Shown here: positions 10,990 through 20,674 of the stretch, piece by piece | Layout of the letters: every line of letters begins with the position of its first letter | How positions within the stretch are numbered: position 1 is the stretch's first letter | Made by a program: the position numbers and the translations under genes | Assembly (NCBI RefSeq): GCF_963676685.1 | Contig: NC_092348.1 | Coordinates: 13,676,867 to 13,740,866 of the forward strand | DNA length: 64,000 bases | Direction of reading: 5' to 3' | Source: Mytilus edulis | Lineage: Eukaryota; Mollusca; Bivalvia; Mytilida; Mytilidae | The notes under the pieces: generated by a model | Database searches by the model: none | The model's input: the letters and a program-made list of their open reading frames with translations, nothing else | Told to the model about the DNA's origin: nothing

Positions 10990-11449
10990 TTCCTCCTCGG
11001 CCAGTGATGATAGCAGGTATGGTGGTAGATTTTACATTAGTCTTTTTGGTTGGCGCATTGGCTGGTTCAGGCTTTGACCTATAATCTGATGTAAATCGAG
11101 ACCTGTAATATTTCGTTGTCTTCTCAGGTGGTGGATAAGTATATTCTACTGCTGGGGCCCAATATACAGCTAGTGTTGGCAACAAATCTTGGGGGAATGG
11201 TTTATATGTTTGCATTGATGGTTCTTTTCCTGGAGGAGTGGCGGTTATGGCTAATGTGTACGGAGTTGGTACTTTTTCTTTTGGATAAAGGTTCCATATT
11301 CCTGGAGTTGCATATGGACGAAATTTTGGCACCATATCAGGTTGGGAATATGTGTTACCAACTGCTGGTTCTTTTCCTGGAGGAGGGGATGTTAGGGTTA
11401 CAACTGTTACATTATTTTTACTATTTTTGTATGTCCCTTCTTTGAACTT
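10990..11449 (-). CDS. Proline-rich coding candidate (partial, likely one exon)
   Basis: No family recognised. On the minus strand the frame is open from about 11449 down to 10904; the composition is protein-like to about 10985 and becomes AT-driven after that. It contains two related segments about 47 residues apart: TSPPPGKEPAVGNTY (before the first Met) and TATPPGKEPSMQTY. Further on come YPPPEKTTKYY and KPEPANAPTKK. Pro, Thr, Tyr and Lys dominate, as in extracellular matrix, adhesive or shell proteins. Because the frame continues upstream of the Met at 11335, that Met is probably internal. Possible acceptor: the TAG at 11450-11452 (weak pyrimidine tract). A plus-strand ORF overlapping it is Leu-rich and looks like the antisense shadow. 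Confidence 0.4.
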
Positions 11450-11731
11450 GTAATGTCTTTGCTAGTCAAACGTTTATACATCTTTGGCTTTCTAGATTTT
11501 GGGTTTTTTGTGAAGGTAAATCCAGAGACAAGCACTTCGGAAGTACTTAATAAATAAGTGTTGTTTTTTTTCATTTAAAACTACATTAGTTTTAAAATAC
11601 AGACTTATTAATAGTAACGACTTGTTCACCATATGTTAAAGATAATTTCCTCTGTATGGCCTTAAATATATTATATATGGCATATGCATTATTCAATATT
11701 TATCAAACACATGTAAACAAAGCGATCTAAA

Positions 11732-11849
11732 ATGCAATATACTGCTAGTGTCGTAAATCAACAAAAGATGAAGATGTGTCGCTGCCGAATTAAAATTTAC
11801 ATGGCAGTTTTTTCAGGGATGGCCATATGTCTTCTTCTCAGAGAAAAGG
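11732..11849 (+). CDS. Carbohydrate sulfotransferase, exon 1 (start, cytosolic tail and membrane anchor)
   Basis: ATG at 11732 gives 39 codons plus one base. A basic cytosolic tail is followed by a hydrophobic segment, IYMAVFSGMAICLLL, at residues 22-36. This is the layout of a type II Golgi membrane protein. The exon ends at a GTATGT donor (11850-11855) in phase 1. Its phase matches exon 2 at 12251. The start is chosen because it is the first in-frame ATG and puts the anchor at the usual place. ATGs also occur at codons 13 and 15. The link to the downstream exons is inferred from phase, spacing and topology. Confidence 0.6.
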
Positions 11850-12250
11850 GTATGTTATTATCTTAAATTAGGAATTAACCAAAATGAAATAAAGTGCGTT
11901 TATGATCCGGAAAAATATTAAATGTTAAAATTTACTTGACGCGGATCTTAATGGTTCTTATGTGAAAAATAACGGATGTAAAACAAGATTTTTCGTTTAA
12001 TTTACATTTGAAAAATCGCATGTTTGTGTTACTCTCGACAAATATTTTTATAACAGTATTACATAACATCTCTTCTTATGAATGAAAACCTTTTATCCTG
12101 TCAAAAGTTTTTTTTTTTTTTTATGAAACATGCTACTATACAATGCATGCTGTAATTTACCTTTAACTGTCAAAAACGCTACGCAGATGTCTTTGTTATA
12201 CGTCATGGAAAATACTTGTATAATTATCCAATTACCAGTTTCCTACTCAG

Positions 12251-12342
12251 AATTGACCAATTGGCATCACACGCAAGAAAGAAGACTTTACCTTGACTTC
12301 AAAAAAATGAAATCTATTACAGAACCCATGATTAATATAAAT
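12251..12342 (+). CDS. Carbohydrate sulfotransferase, exon 2 (stem region)
   Basis: Acceptor TTTCCTACTCAG ends at 12250 and donor GTAAGT starts at 12343. The 92 bases complete the split codon from exon 1 and then give 30 codons, beginning LTNWHHTQERRLYLDF, ending in phase 0. The content is hydrophilic, as expected for the luminal stem between anchor and catalytic domain. The longer open frame that begins at 12130 is not compatible in phase with exon 1 at the alternative acceptor ending 12186. Confidence 0.55.
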
Positions 12343-12430
12343 GTAAGTATACTTCAAGTACTTCCCTATAACAGTCTAGATTGCTGGTGTGTGTTTGGTG
12401 TTATGGCCTGTTCAATGGTGTAAAGAAACA

Positions 12431-12720
12431 TAGGAAGATGAGAATAGAAATGGAGAATATGTCAAAAAGACAACAACACGACCATAGAGCAGAAAAAGCC
12501 CAAGATCCCCAATGTTTCTTCAACACAGCGAGAAAATCCTGTTCTATTAAGTGAAAATGAACCTTATACTAAACTCAAAAACATATAAATGAACTAAAAC
12601 TAAAAACAAAGAACACGAAAGGCTAGCACAGGCCAGAGGCTCCTGATTTGGGACAGGCGCAAACATATGTAACACGCGATGTGTACTTGTATTTGTCCTA
12701 GCATCACATTATGATCTAAT
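12431..12720. repeat. Dispersed mussel-type repeat in intron 2
   Basis: Contains GAATATGTCAAAAAGACAAC, AAAAGCCCAAGATCCCCAAT and CCAGAGGCTCCTGATTTGGG. The last block is shared with the repeat at 16165-16500 (AGGCTCCTGACTTGGGACAG). Confidence 0.6.
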
Positions 12721-13311
12721 CACAACCCACAGAGATATTTAAGAAAAGAGGTGGAATTGAGCAAGTTGATATTTTGAACATATAACCATTTTAGATGTGA
12801 CTAATATAATAACTCCTTCCGTTTAAATTAAAAGCAGTTTAGTCATTTGCATACATGAGTTGAAATGCTTTAGATATTCTGGTACATGTACAATCGAATT
12901 CTTTGAGAACACTTTCACTACGTACTAAAACAAACTGACAAGATACAAACATTGACATATTAAAGATGTACAAATGTATCAAAGGGAGAACCAGAACTCA
13001 TAAGTGGGAGAGAGACCGACAAAATATTAGTCATAAACGAAATATGATGAAAAGACTACCACTACATGAAAAACTAATGACTCGGCAACATCAACTGTTT
13101 ACCACTTTTTGGTTCTAGATATTTCAATATTTACACATGTATCACATGCGCAGGCTAATAACTTTTCATGAGGGGTGCTCGAAACAAAAAACAATAAAGT
13201 CTCAGGCTTTGCTGAGCAATAAAGTCAAATAGAAAATCATTTCATAGCACAACAAATTGCTGACGGTCTAACGACTAATGCTACAGCTATCAGCCTAAGG
13301 ATATCTTTGGC

Positions 13312-13540
13312 CATTTGTAGTTCGCGATCACTTGTTACCGATTTAATTGTTCAATCGGTCATTTGTAGTTCGCGATCACTTGTTACCGATTTAATTGTTC
13401 AATCGGTCATTTGTAGTTCGCGATCACTGGTTACCGATTTAATTGTTCAATCGGTCATTTGTAGTTCACTAGCACTGGCCATAGAGTTAATGGTACAATT
13501 GGTCATGTTGAGTCCACGTGCATGCACTGGCTACAAAGCC
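13312..13540. repeat. 48-bp minisatellite in sulfotransferase intron 2
   Basis: Five units start at 13312, 13360, 13408, 13456 and about 13504. Units 1-3 are almost identical (CATTTGTAGTTCGCGATCAC...CAATCGGT), unit 4 is diverged and unit 5 strongly so. The period is a multiple of three, which keeps an ORF open through it (a 16-residue repeat). It lies between exons 2 and 3 with no splice signals of its own, so I treat it as intronic. Confidence 0.85.
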
Positions 13541-13762
13541 AATGATAAAGATAACAATGTAAAATTGATTCAAATTATGCGGTTTTTTTTAATTTGCGTG
13601 AAATCTGGTTTGAAAAATGTACAAAATTTACAAATTTAAAGTGTGAATTGATGACTTGCATAGATGAGTTTATACATTTTAGCTCTAGACATTCAGGGTC
13701 GAACTTGAAACAAATCATACTTTTGGTACCAAAAGCGTTGTTTCAAATTTCTTGTATTTCAG

Positions 13763-13822
13763 GCATCCACTACCGAATGTGGTAGTTGCAAAAACGACTA
13801 CTACAGTACCACAGCCACTAAG
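13763..13822 (+). CDS. Carbohydrate sulfotransferase, exon 3
   Basis: A 60-base exon bounded by acceptor TTCTTGTATTTCAG (to 13762) and a consensus donor AAG|GTGAGT at 13823. It encodes 20 residues in phase 0 at both ends, starting ASTTECGSCKNDYY, with two cysteines that could form a luminal disulfide. Strong splice sites and matching phase on both sides support it. Confidence 0.6.
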
Positions 13823-14184
13823 GTGAGTCTTTTACTATCATCACATGTTCCTTAATGGAGGTGTTTTAGATAGTGACAAAATTGCATTTTACAACTGGCC
13901 AGCTACGGAACCCTTTTGTATTGTTAAACTTTCTAGGGTTTATCAAGGTCGGAGATTGTGTCACTTTCTCTACGCGCAACATCAGATTCTAACGTCCCTA
14001 TTTCGACCGTGAGTGGCTGTGTATTATACAGTAACGAGTGAAAGTTATTTGTTATCATAGTTGGAATTGAAAAACAACACATATCATTGGTTGCTGTACT
14101 GTCAAGGCATATTCGTTAACTATTTTATTATATTGTCATCAATTATTCATTAACTATAATTAATACTTAGTTATAAGAAGATAT

Positions 14185-14280
14185 GGTATGAGTGACAATA
14201 GACAACTCTCCATCCAAGTCGCAATTTGTTAAAAGTAAACCATTATAGGTTAAAGTACGATCTTCAACAAAAACGGCATG
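14185..14280 (-). repeat. Dispersed repeat fragment in intron 3
   Basis: Inverted partial copy of the 7460-7615 family, with CAACTCTCCATCCAAGTC and AAGTAAACCATTATAGG. Confidence 0.6.
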
Positions 14281-14530
14281 TTCTGTTCGGAATGTGTGTT
14301 TACTTCTTGTTATCGTTATAACTTTAATCCTCCTTTTGATCTTTCGATCATTGATGGGAACATTAACTAATATCGTTAGAGCTTGACTCGAATTTGAGCT
14401 ATGTATGCTCTATGCCTTAAGTCCTTTGGTGAGTAGTTTTTTGTGTGTTTTGTTTCGATATAATGAGACAAGCAATTTTCAACAGATTTCTATAAAGATT
14501 GTTTTCTGTGCCTCTTTGTCCACGGTGAAG

Positions 14531-14760
14531 GAATGAGTTTGGCACCAGTAAACATGTTTAACCCCGCCACATCCTGTGTGTTCCTATCAAGGAGCTTGTA
14601 ATTAGTGGTTGTAATTTTTTCCTGCATAACATATTTGTTTTACGTTTATTGTTTTGAAATTAATTTAGCCCGTCAATTTCTTGATTGAATATAAAAAAAA
14701 GAAGATGTGACATGATTGCCAATGAGACAACTCTCCACAAGTTGTTTTTACTTATGTCAT
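14531..14760 (-). repeat. Dispersed repeat fragment in intron 3
   Basis: Carries GGCACCAGTAAACATGTTTA, CCCGCCACATC and CAATGAGACAACTCTCCACA. These blocks recur, mostly inverted, in the 16165-16510 element. Confidence 0.55.
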
Positions 14761-14879
14761 ACAGAGACAGCTTTTTAACTAGCTTTATGGTCTGATTTCG
14801 TTATCTTCATATATTTTCTAAACACTGGTTAAAAACTAAAATTTATCATATTATTAAAAAGTGTATACTTGTATTACAG

Positions 14880-15956
14880 GTATTGAATACAGAGCTTATC
14901 TATTTAGATAATAATAAACAAAGACTAGAAAGGCTGTCGAGAATTTGTAAACAGAAACCAAATACCTTCAAACATAAGTCGAAGAGGAATCCTTACATTT
15001 TCAACACATTTGTTAGTGATCGTCATAATTTAATATTCTGTCAAATTCAAAAGGCAGCTTCAACGTTCTGGAAAAGGATCATATTCAACCAGACAACACC
15101 AGGAACAAGGGGACTACCAAGCATTACCAATCTTGGGGTAGCAGAAGACAAATTCAAACATTATTTTAAATTCTTGTTTGTTCGAGATCCTTATAATCGA
15201 CTGTTTTCTGGATATATAGATAAATTATTTAATCCAAATGTTATGTATTGGAAGGCTGTCGGTATTCCTGCAAAACGCCTCAGTAACCCTGAAGCTAAAA
15301 GGTCATGTGGCCATGACGTCACATTTGCCGAATTTATCAATTACATAATTGCATTGGAAAAGACACCGGACAGACGAGACCGTCATTTTTTCTCAATGTA
15401 TGAACACTGTGCACCTTGTGAACACAAAATTGATTATATCGGAAAAATGGAGACGTTCCGAAATGATTCTAAATTCATTTTAGATACTCTTAAAATGGAC
15501 AACAGCATTAGAAACCAGTTTGAATATATGCTTTCAAACTCATCAATTAATGAAATAATAAACATTGCAAATAGACTGTTTCAATTCAAAACTAAAATTT
15601 TAAAATGTATGACTATGTATGATGCAGTACTAAGAATATGGAGACAATTACAAATAAAGGGAATACTTAGTCGTCAAATAGTAATACCATTTAAACCAGA
15701 CACTGTTGTCAAATTGACAAAAAGTAAATTCATCAAGACCGTGTTAGAGGCATACAAATCATCAAAATCTGATGTTTCTAAAAAAAGTAATAAACAAGAT
15801 GCTTTTAGCGAAGCATATTCAACAGTTCCAAGACAGACATTGATGAGGTTAAAACAAGTTGTTGAAAATGATTGTGTGTTATTCGGTTATGTAACTGAAC
15901 CTAAGCGTGTGTTTAATGCTCAATCTTTTGTTAAATCAAATTTTTTTAAATTGTGA
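14880..15956 (+). CDS. Carbohydrate sulfotransferase (Sulfotransfer_2/CHST8-14 type), exon 4 with catalytic domain
   Basis: Transfers sulfate from PAPS to a sugar hydroxyl of a glycan, in the Golgi lumen. Acceptor TATTACAG ends at 14879; the exon runs GTA TTG... to TGA at 15954-15956 (358 residues). Joining 11732-11849, 12251-12342, 13763-13822 and 14880-15956 gives a 448-residue protein, a normal length for the family. Key motifs in that numbering: the 5'-phosphosulfate loop CQIQKAASTFWKR (144-156, as in CxxPKVACTNWKR of CHST11-like enzymes) and the 3'-phosphate site FLFVRDPYNRLFSGY (188-202). Further family landmarks are YIGKMET and the C-terminal LFGY. No ATG begins this exon in frame, which supports upstream exons. 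Acceptor glycan and exact CHST subtype cannot be told from sequence. The polyadenylation signal is at 15964. Confidence 0.88.
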   Translation, partial: VLNTELIYLDNNKQRLERLSRICKQKPNTFKHKSKRNPYIFNTFVSDRHNLIFCQIQKAASTFWKRIIFNQTTPGTRGLPSITNLGVAEDKFKHYFKFLFVRDPYNRLFSGYIDKLFNPNVMYWKAVGIPAKRLSNPEAKRSCGHDVTFAEFINYIIALEKTPDRRDRHFFSMYEHCAPCEHKIDYIGKMETFRNDSKFILDTLKMDNSIRNQFEYMLSNSSINEIINIANRLFQFKTKILKCMTMYDAVLRIWRQLQIKGILSRQIVIPFKPDTVVKLTKSKFIKTVLEAYKSSKSDVSKKSNKQDAFSEAYSTVPRQTLMRLKQVVENDCVLFGYVTEPKRVFNAQSFVKSNFFKL

Positions 15957-15963
15957 TCTTTAT

Positions 15964-15969
15964 AATAAA
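15964..15969 (+). promoter_or_regulatory. Polyadenylation signal AATAAA
   Basis: Eight bases after the sulfotransferase stop codon, implying a very short 3' UTR if used. Confidence 0.5.
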
Positions 15970-16164
15970 ATGTTAGACATGTTATATTCACTCTGAAATA
16001 GATTAAATCATTATTTTTGCGACAAAACTACACTTTTAATTATGTGGTGTACTTGAGGATCGATCTATGTGTACCCTGTTTCAAAAGATAAGTTTAATAT
16101 GATAGATTTACTCTCCTTAACAAAGGGGTCATGGCACACATTTTTTTGTTAGACAATTTAAACC

Positions 16165-16510
16165 TATACATATAAAAAGAAGATGTGGTATGATTTCCAA
16201 TGAGACAACTATCCACAAGAGACCAAAATGACACAGACCTTAACAACTATAGGTCACCATACGGCTAAAGTCAGCTATAAAAGGCCCCGATAAGACAATG
16301 TAAAACAAATCAAACGAGAAAACTAACGGCCTCATTCATATAAAAAAAAATGAACGAAAAACAAATATGTAACACATAAACAAACGACAACCACTGAATT
16401 ACAGGCTCCTGACTTGGGACAGGTACATTCATAAATAATGTGGCGGGGTTAAACATGTTAGCGGGATCCAAATCCTCCCCCTAACCTAGAACAGTGGTAT
16501 AACAGCTAGT
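16165..16510 (+). repeat. Dispersed mussel-type repeat, long copy
   Basis: Contains GAAGATGTGGTATGATTTCC, CAATGAGACAACTATCCACA, GGTCACCATACGG, CTGACTTGGGACAGGTACAT and GCGGGGTTAAACATGTT. Pieces of the same family occur inverted at 14531-14760 and 61965-62100. Confidence 0.7.
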
Positions 16511-18187
16511 ACAACATAAAAACGAACTATAAAAATCAGTTGAAAAAGGCATAACTCATCAGATGGACACTTTATTACAAAACTACCGAAAACTAATTTT
16601 GGTTATAATATATGAATTAAAATAAAGCACGTATCACTGTATAGTTAAAGTTAAAAACTGTACAACGATAACAATGACTTTCAAAAAAGAATTTTGGAAA
16701 ACACAAACATTACTTAGGATAATAGATAGTAATTTAACAGAACATTTATTATAATATTTATTTTACTTTTACTTGATTATGTTATAATTTACATGTCAGT
16801 ATATGGTCTTTTATAAGCTGACGTTAAAGAAAATTGAAATCTAAAAATTTCAAACAACTGTTACAGTAAATTTATATCATGTTTTATGTTCCTTTGGATT
16901 TCAAACTAAATATGACGAAGTTGGGATGCTTCCCCTAAATGGATACTCGAGTTGTGGCCAATATAGTAAAAAAAAATCAAAGTATCATAGCTTGAACTGC
17001 CAAATACTCGACGAAACCTCTTTCAAAATTGTTAACCTATATTCCACGGTTAATAAAACGTCACTAATTAGTAACTTTTATCATGTGTTCTCGTGGGACC
17101 TTTCACTGAATGTGTGTTCTCAAGAAGAAAACAGTTACTCCGGATGCGGTGTTGATCATATGTGTATTCTAAAAATTCAAACGATCTGCTTGATTACTAC
17201 ATCATATGTATTAACAATCAAAGAACTCCTCTATCTAAACGTATTAAAGACAGATAGAAAAAAAATAGTTTAACTTTCATATTGTTTCATAAAAAATACC
17301 AACGAAGATGCAAGTGTTTTGCTTTTACGAAAGGGTAAATAATATTTTGTTAAATAAGACCTCTTCTTCAAACAAATAATTTTCAAAAAACACTGTCAAA
17401 CATCAAAACATACTATCCACACTGATCTGTTTCTATACTTATTTAAATACAAAATGAGAAAAACCATGCGACGCAACCTCAAAATTTCACCTTAGTTTTC
17501 TCGTTTGAGTGTGACACATTTCGAGTCTTTTATTACTGACTATACTGTATGTTTTTTCCCTCATTGTTGAAGTCTGTACGATAATCTACCGTTGAAAAGA
17601 CAATCCTCATCAATTAATTCTATTAACAAATAAAAACCCGATTTTGCCTAATATTCTATTTTGTCTTATAACAGTTACATTAATTTATTTTCAATAATTT
17701 CGATTTGCCTTATACAAATATATGTATCTTCACGATGTTCCTGGCGTACTAAACTCCAAAAACATAATTATCCCCCTTTGATTTCGTTGTCCCTTTGATT
17801 TCGTTGTCTACACATAAAGTCCCTGTTCAAACACTGTTTTTCTTATTTTTTCATTCACTATCCCAATTCATTCCTTCTTTATTTATGTATAGGGGTAAAT
17901 TCAGGAGAGAAATATACGTCATCTGGGACCGCCCATTTGGGGGAGAGCTTTCTGTATAGAACTGAAGTCCTGTGCTCTTTTGATTGGCAGATAATGTTTG
18001 TAATAAATAATTTTTGATAGATGGATCAACATAAGAGTAAAAAAAAGAGACCAAAAAAAAACCTTAAAAAAGAATGCTGAATGTACCTTTTTTTTACTAC
18101 AGGATTAAAAAGTAATGGGGTCAGTAAAGGAATGAAGGGCGAATTTATAGTGTTTGTAAACAAGGCCATGTCAATGCCCAAAAAAGT
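16511..18187. other. Intergenic stretch before the U5 array, no gene recognised
   Basis: AT-rich. A 115-residue plus ORF (16926-17273) and a 67-residue minus ORF (17851-18054) have no recognised domain or splice context. The array starts abruptly at 18188. Confidence 0.45.
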
Positions 18188-18277
18188 CACGAATATATAT
18201 TTTACTAAAGATATCCGTGGAGAGGAACAATTAATGAGTCTATAGACAATTTCTCTACACCCACTTTACGTGGGTAA
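18188..18277 (+). pseudogene. U5 snRNA, truncated first copy of the array
   Basis: Starts at CACGAATATAT, then jumps to TTTTACTAAAG, having lost CTTTCGCC, the 5' strand of the stem below loop I. Everything 5' of CACGAATATAT is replaced by unrelated flank. The 3' half including the terminal hairpin is intact. It marks the left edge of the array. Confidence 0.85.
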
Positions 18278-18522
18278 TATAAACAACATGAAATATGCAG
18301 CTTGGTCCCCCCTTTTCCTCGCTATTAATTTTTTTTTTTATCTCTCTCCATCAAATGTAGCATTACCTAGAAAAAAGATCACATGTAAAAAAAAAATCAA
18401 AAACACTGACTATTATAGACTTATTTCTAGTTCGTGCTTAGAGGGGAAGCAAAGAAATTAGAAAGAAGCAGTTGCAGAAGTTTGTCATGCCCAATATAAA
18501 GAGAGTGATTTACGGAGATTTC

Positions 18523-18583
18523 TTTGCGTGCGCCATGCGCCATGACGCTACTCTTCTCTGTATCGTTTCAGTTTGAGTTTATT
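18523..18583 (-). pseudogene. U6 snRNA-derived remnant in every array unit (first unit shown)
   Basis: Bases 18548-18582, read on the minus strand, match the 5'-central part of U6 at about 30 of 35 positions as I recall the U6 sequence. The match includes AACGATACAGAGAAGA with the invariant ACAGAGA box, then TAGC with the AGC triad. CATGG and CACGCAAA, also U6 blocks, follow at 18541-18544 and 18523-18529. A 3-base insertion follows the AGC, about 10 bases of the internal stem-loop are missing, and no T-run terminator is seen. U6 is almost invariant in animals, so this is probably a relic. It recurs at the same offset in all units; the one at 59512 has a further 7-base loss. Confidence 0.6.
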
Positions 18584-18867
18584 CACGGCAAAGTAGCGAT
18601 TAGTTTAAGAGCATGTTTTTCCATCCAATAAGTTGTTTTCTATAGCTATAGCGTGTTTTGACAAAGTGAAATACATGGTTTCATTACGCATACGTTGTAT
18701 ATTCGTTCTTATACTGTGTGTATGTGCATTGCCGTGGCTCCATTCGGTTGTAATATGATCACGTTGTTACACAACAAAAATATGAAAAATCTATCAAATT
18801 CATAAATTGCCAACATGGTTCTACGGCATAAATGTGCCATGTGTAGATACTTATTGGGTAGAATTTA

Positions 18868-18955
18868 AGGATGTTTGCAAAAAGTTCATTTTCGCAAACA
18901 CCTTCTCTCAGAAAACATTTACATTATTCTGTATATTCAAAGTTTGTGCTAGTCG
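18868..18955 (+). promoter_or_regulatory. Probable U5 promoter region (PSE-like position), one per unit
   Basis: snRNA genes are driven by a proximal element about 40-70 bases upstream of the start. This interval is kept in all units, in the diverged downstream units, and from about 60331 in the scrambled copy. It includes an inverted pair TGTTTGC (18872-18878) and GCAAACA (18894-18900), then CTTCTCTCAGAAAACATTTA and a TATATT at about -25. No octamer is seen. The assignment rests on position and conservation only. Confidence 0.35.
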
Positions 18956-19076
18956 AGTTACTCTGGTTTCTCTTCAAACCACGAATATATCTTTCGCCTT
19001 TTACTAAAGATATCCGTGGAGAGGAACAATTAATGAGTCTATAGACAATTTCTCTACACCCACTTTACGTGGGTAA
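18956..19076 (+). ncRNA. U5: U5 spliceosomal snRNA, array copy 1
   Basis: U5 is the core RNA of the U5 snRNP and U4/U6.U5 tri-snRNP; its loop I holds the exons together during splicing. Visible here: 5' ACTCTGGTTTCTCTTC; loop I CGCCTTTTACTAAAG; the complementary strand CCGTGGAGAGGAACAA; GAGTCTATAGAC; an Sm-like site CAATTTCTCTAC; and a 3' hairpin ACCCAC-TTTAC-GTGGGT. The stem below loop I reads ATATCTTT/AAAGATAT, where the human RNA has AAATCTTT/AAAGATTT, a paired swap that keeps base pairing. Length about 121 nt versus about 116 in human. The start is set by analogy to human and could be off by 1-2. The Sm-like site is non-canonical. Upstream base at -6 is T. Confidence 0.92.
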
Positions 19077-19754
19077 TATAAACAACATGAAATATGCAGC
19101 TTGGTCCCCCCTTTTCCTCGCTATTAATTTTTTTTTTTATCTCTCTCCATCAAATGTAGCATTACCTAGAAAAAAGATCACATGTAAAAAAAAAATCAAA
19201 AACACTGACTATTATAGACTTATTTCTAGTTCGTGCTTAGAGGGGAAGCAAAGAAATTAGAAAGAAGCAGTTGCAGAAGTTTGTCATGCCCAATATAAAG
19301 AGAGTGATTTACGGAGATTTCTTTGCGTGCGCCATGCGCCATGACGCTACTCTTCTCTGTATCGTTTCAGTTTGAGTTTATTCACGGCAAAGTAGCGATT
19401 AGTTTAAGAGCATGTTTTTCCATCCAATAAGTTGTTTTCTATAGCTATAGCGTGTTTTGACAAAGTGAAATACATGGTTTCATTACGCATACGTTGTATA
19501 TTCGTTCTTATACTGTGTGTATGTGCATTGCCGTGGCTCCATTCGGTTGTAATATGATCACGTTGTTACACAACAAAAATATGAAAAATCTATCAAATTC
19601 ATAAATTGCCAACATGGTTCTACGGCATAAATGTGCCATGTGTAGATACTTATTGGGTAGAATTTAAGGATGTTTGCAAAAAGTTCATTTTCGCAAACAC
19701 CTTCTCTCAGAAAACATTTACATTATTCTGTATATTCAAAGTTTGTGCTAGTCG

Positions 19755-19875
19755 AGTTACTCTGGTTTCTCTTCAAACCACGAATATATCTTTCGCCTTT
19801 TACTAAAGATATCCGTGGAGAGGAACAATTAATGAGTCTATAGACAATTTCTCTACACCCACTTTACGTGGGTAA
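19755..19875 (+). ncRNA. U5: U5 snRNA, array copy 2
   Basis: Identical to copy 1 over the whole RNA; T at -6. Confidence 0.92.
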
Positions 19876-20553
19876 TATAAACAACATGAAATATGCAGCT
19901 TGGTCCCCCCTTTTCCTCGCTATTAATTTTTTTTTTTATCTCTCTCCATCAAATGTAGCATTACCTAGAAAAAAGATCACATGTAAAAAAAAAATCAAAA
20001 ACACTGACTATTATAGACTTATTTCTAGTTCGTGCTTAGAGGGGAAGCAAAGAAATTAGAAAGAAGCAGTTGCAGAAGTTTGTCATGCCCAATATAAAGA
20101 GAGTGATTTACGGAGATTTCTTTGCGTGCGCCATGCGCCATGACGCTACTCTTCTCTGTATCGTTTCAGTTTGAGTTTATTCACGGCAAAGTAGCGATTA
20201 GTTTAAGAGCATGTTTTTCCATCCAATAAGTTGTTTTCTATAGCTATAGCGTGTTTTGACAAAGTGAAATACATGGTTTCATTACGCATACGTTGTATAT
20301 TCGTTCTTATACTGTGTGTATGTGCATTGCCGTGGCTCCATTCGGTTGTAATATGATCACGTTGTTACACAACAAAAATATGAAAAATCTATCAAATTCA
20401 TAAATTGCCAACATGGTTCTACGGCATAAATGTGCCATGTGTAGATACTTATTGGGTAGAATTTAAGGATGTTTGCAAAAAGTTCATTTTCGCAAACACC
20501 TTCTCTCAGAAAACATTTACATTATTCTGTATATTCAAAGTTTGTGCTAGTCG

Positions 20554-20674
20554 AGTTACTCTGGTTTCTCTTCAAACCACGAATATATCTTTCGCCTTTT
20601 ACTAAAGATATCCGTGGAGAGGAACAATTAATGAGTCTATAGACAATTTCTCTACACCCACTTTACGTGGGTAA
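20554..20674 (+). ncRNA. U5: U5 snRNA, array copy 3
   Basis: Identical RNA region; T at -6. Confidence 0.92.

Noticed and set aside
11116-11445. 109-residue Leu-rich plus-strand ORF
   Set aside because: Antisense shadow of the proline-rich minus-strand frame, which shows amino-acid repeats and protein-like composition.
12130-12250. Coding use of the frame upstream of exon 2
   Set aside because: An acceptor at 12186 would give a phase clash with exon 1; the acceptor at 12250 fits.
13307-13639. 110-residue ORF with 16-residue repeats as a protein
   Set aside because: A direct translation of the 48-bp minisatellite within an intron.
16926-17273. 115-residue plus-strand ORF
   Set aside because: No domain, no splice context, composition as expected from AT-rich DNA.
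19755-19875. U1, U2, U4 or 5S genes elsewhere in the 799-bp unit
   Set aside because: Only isolated words match (for example ATGATCACG as in U1); no extended similarity.
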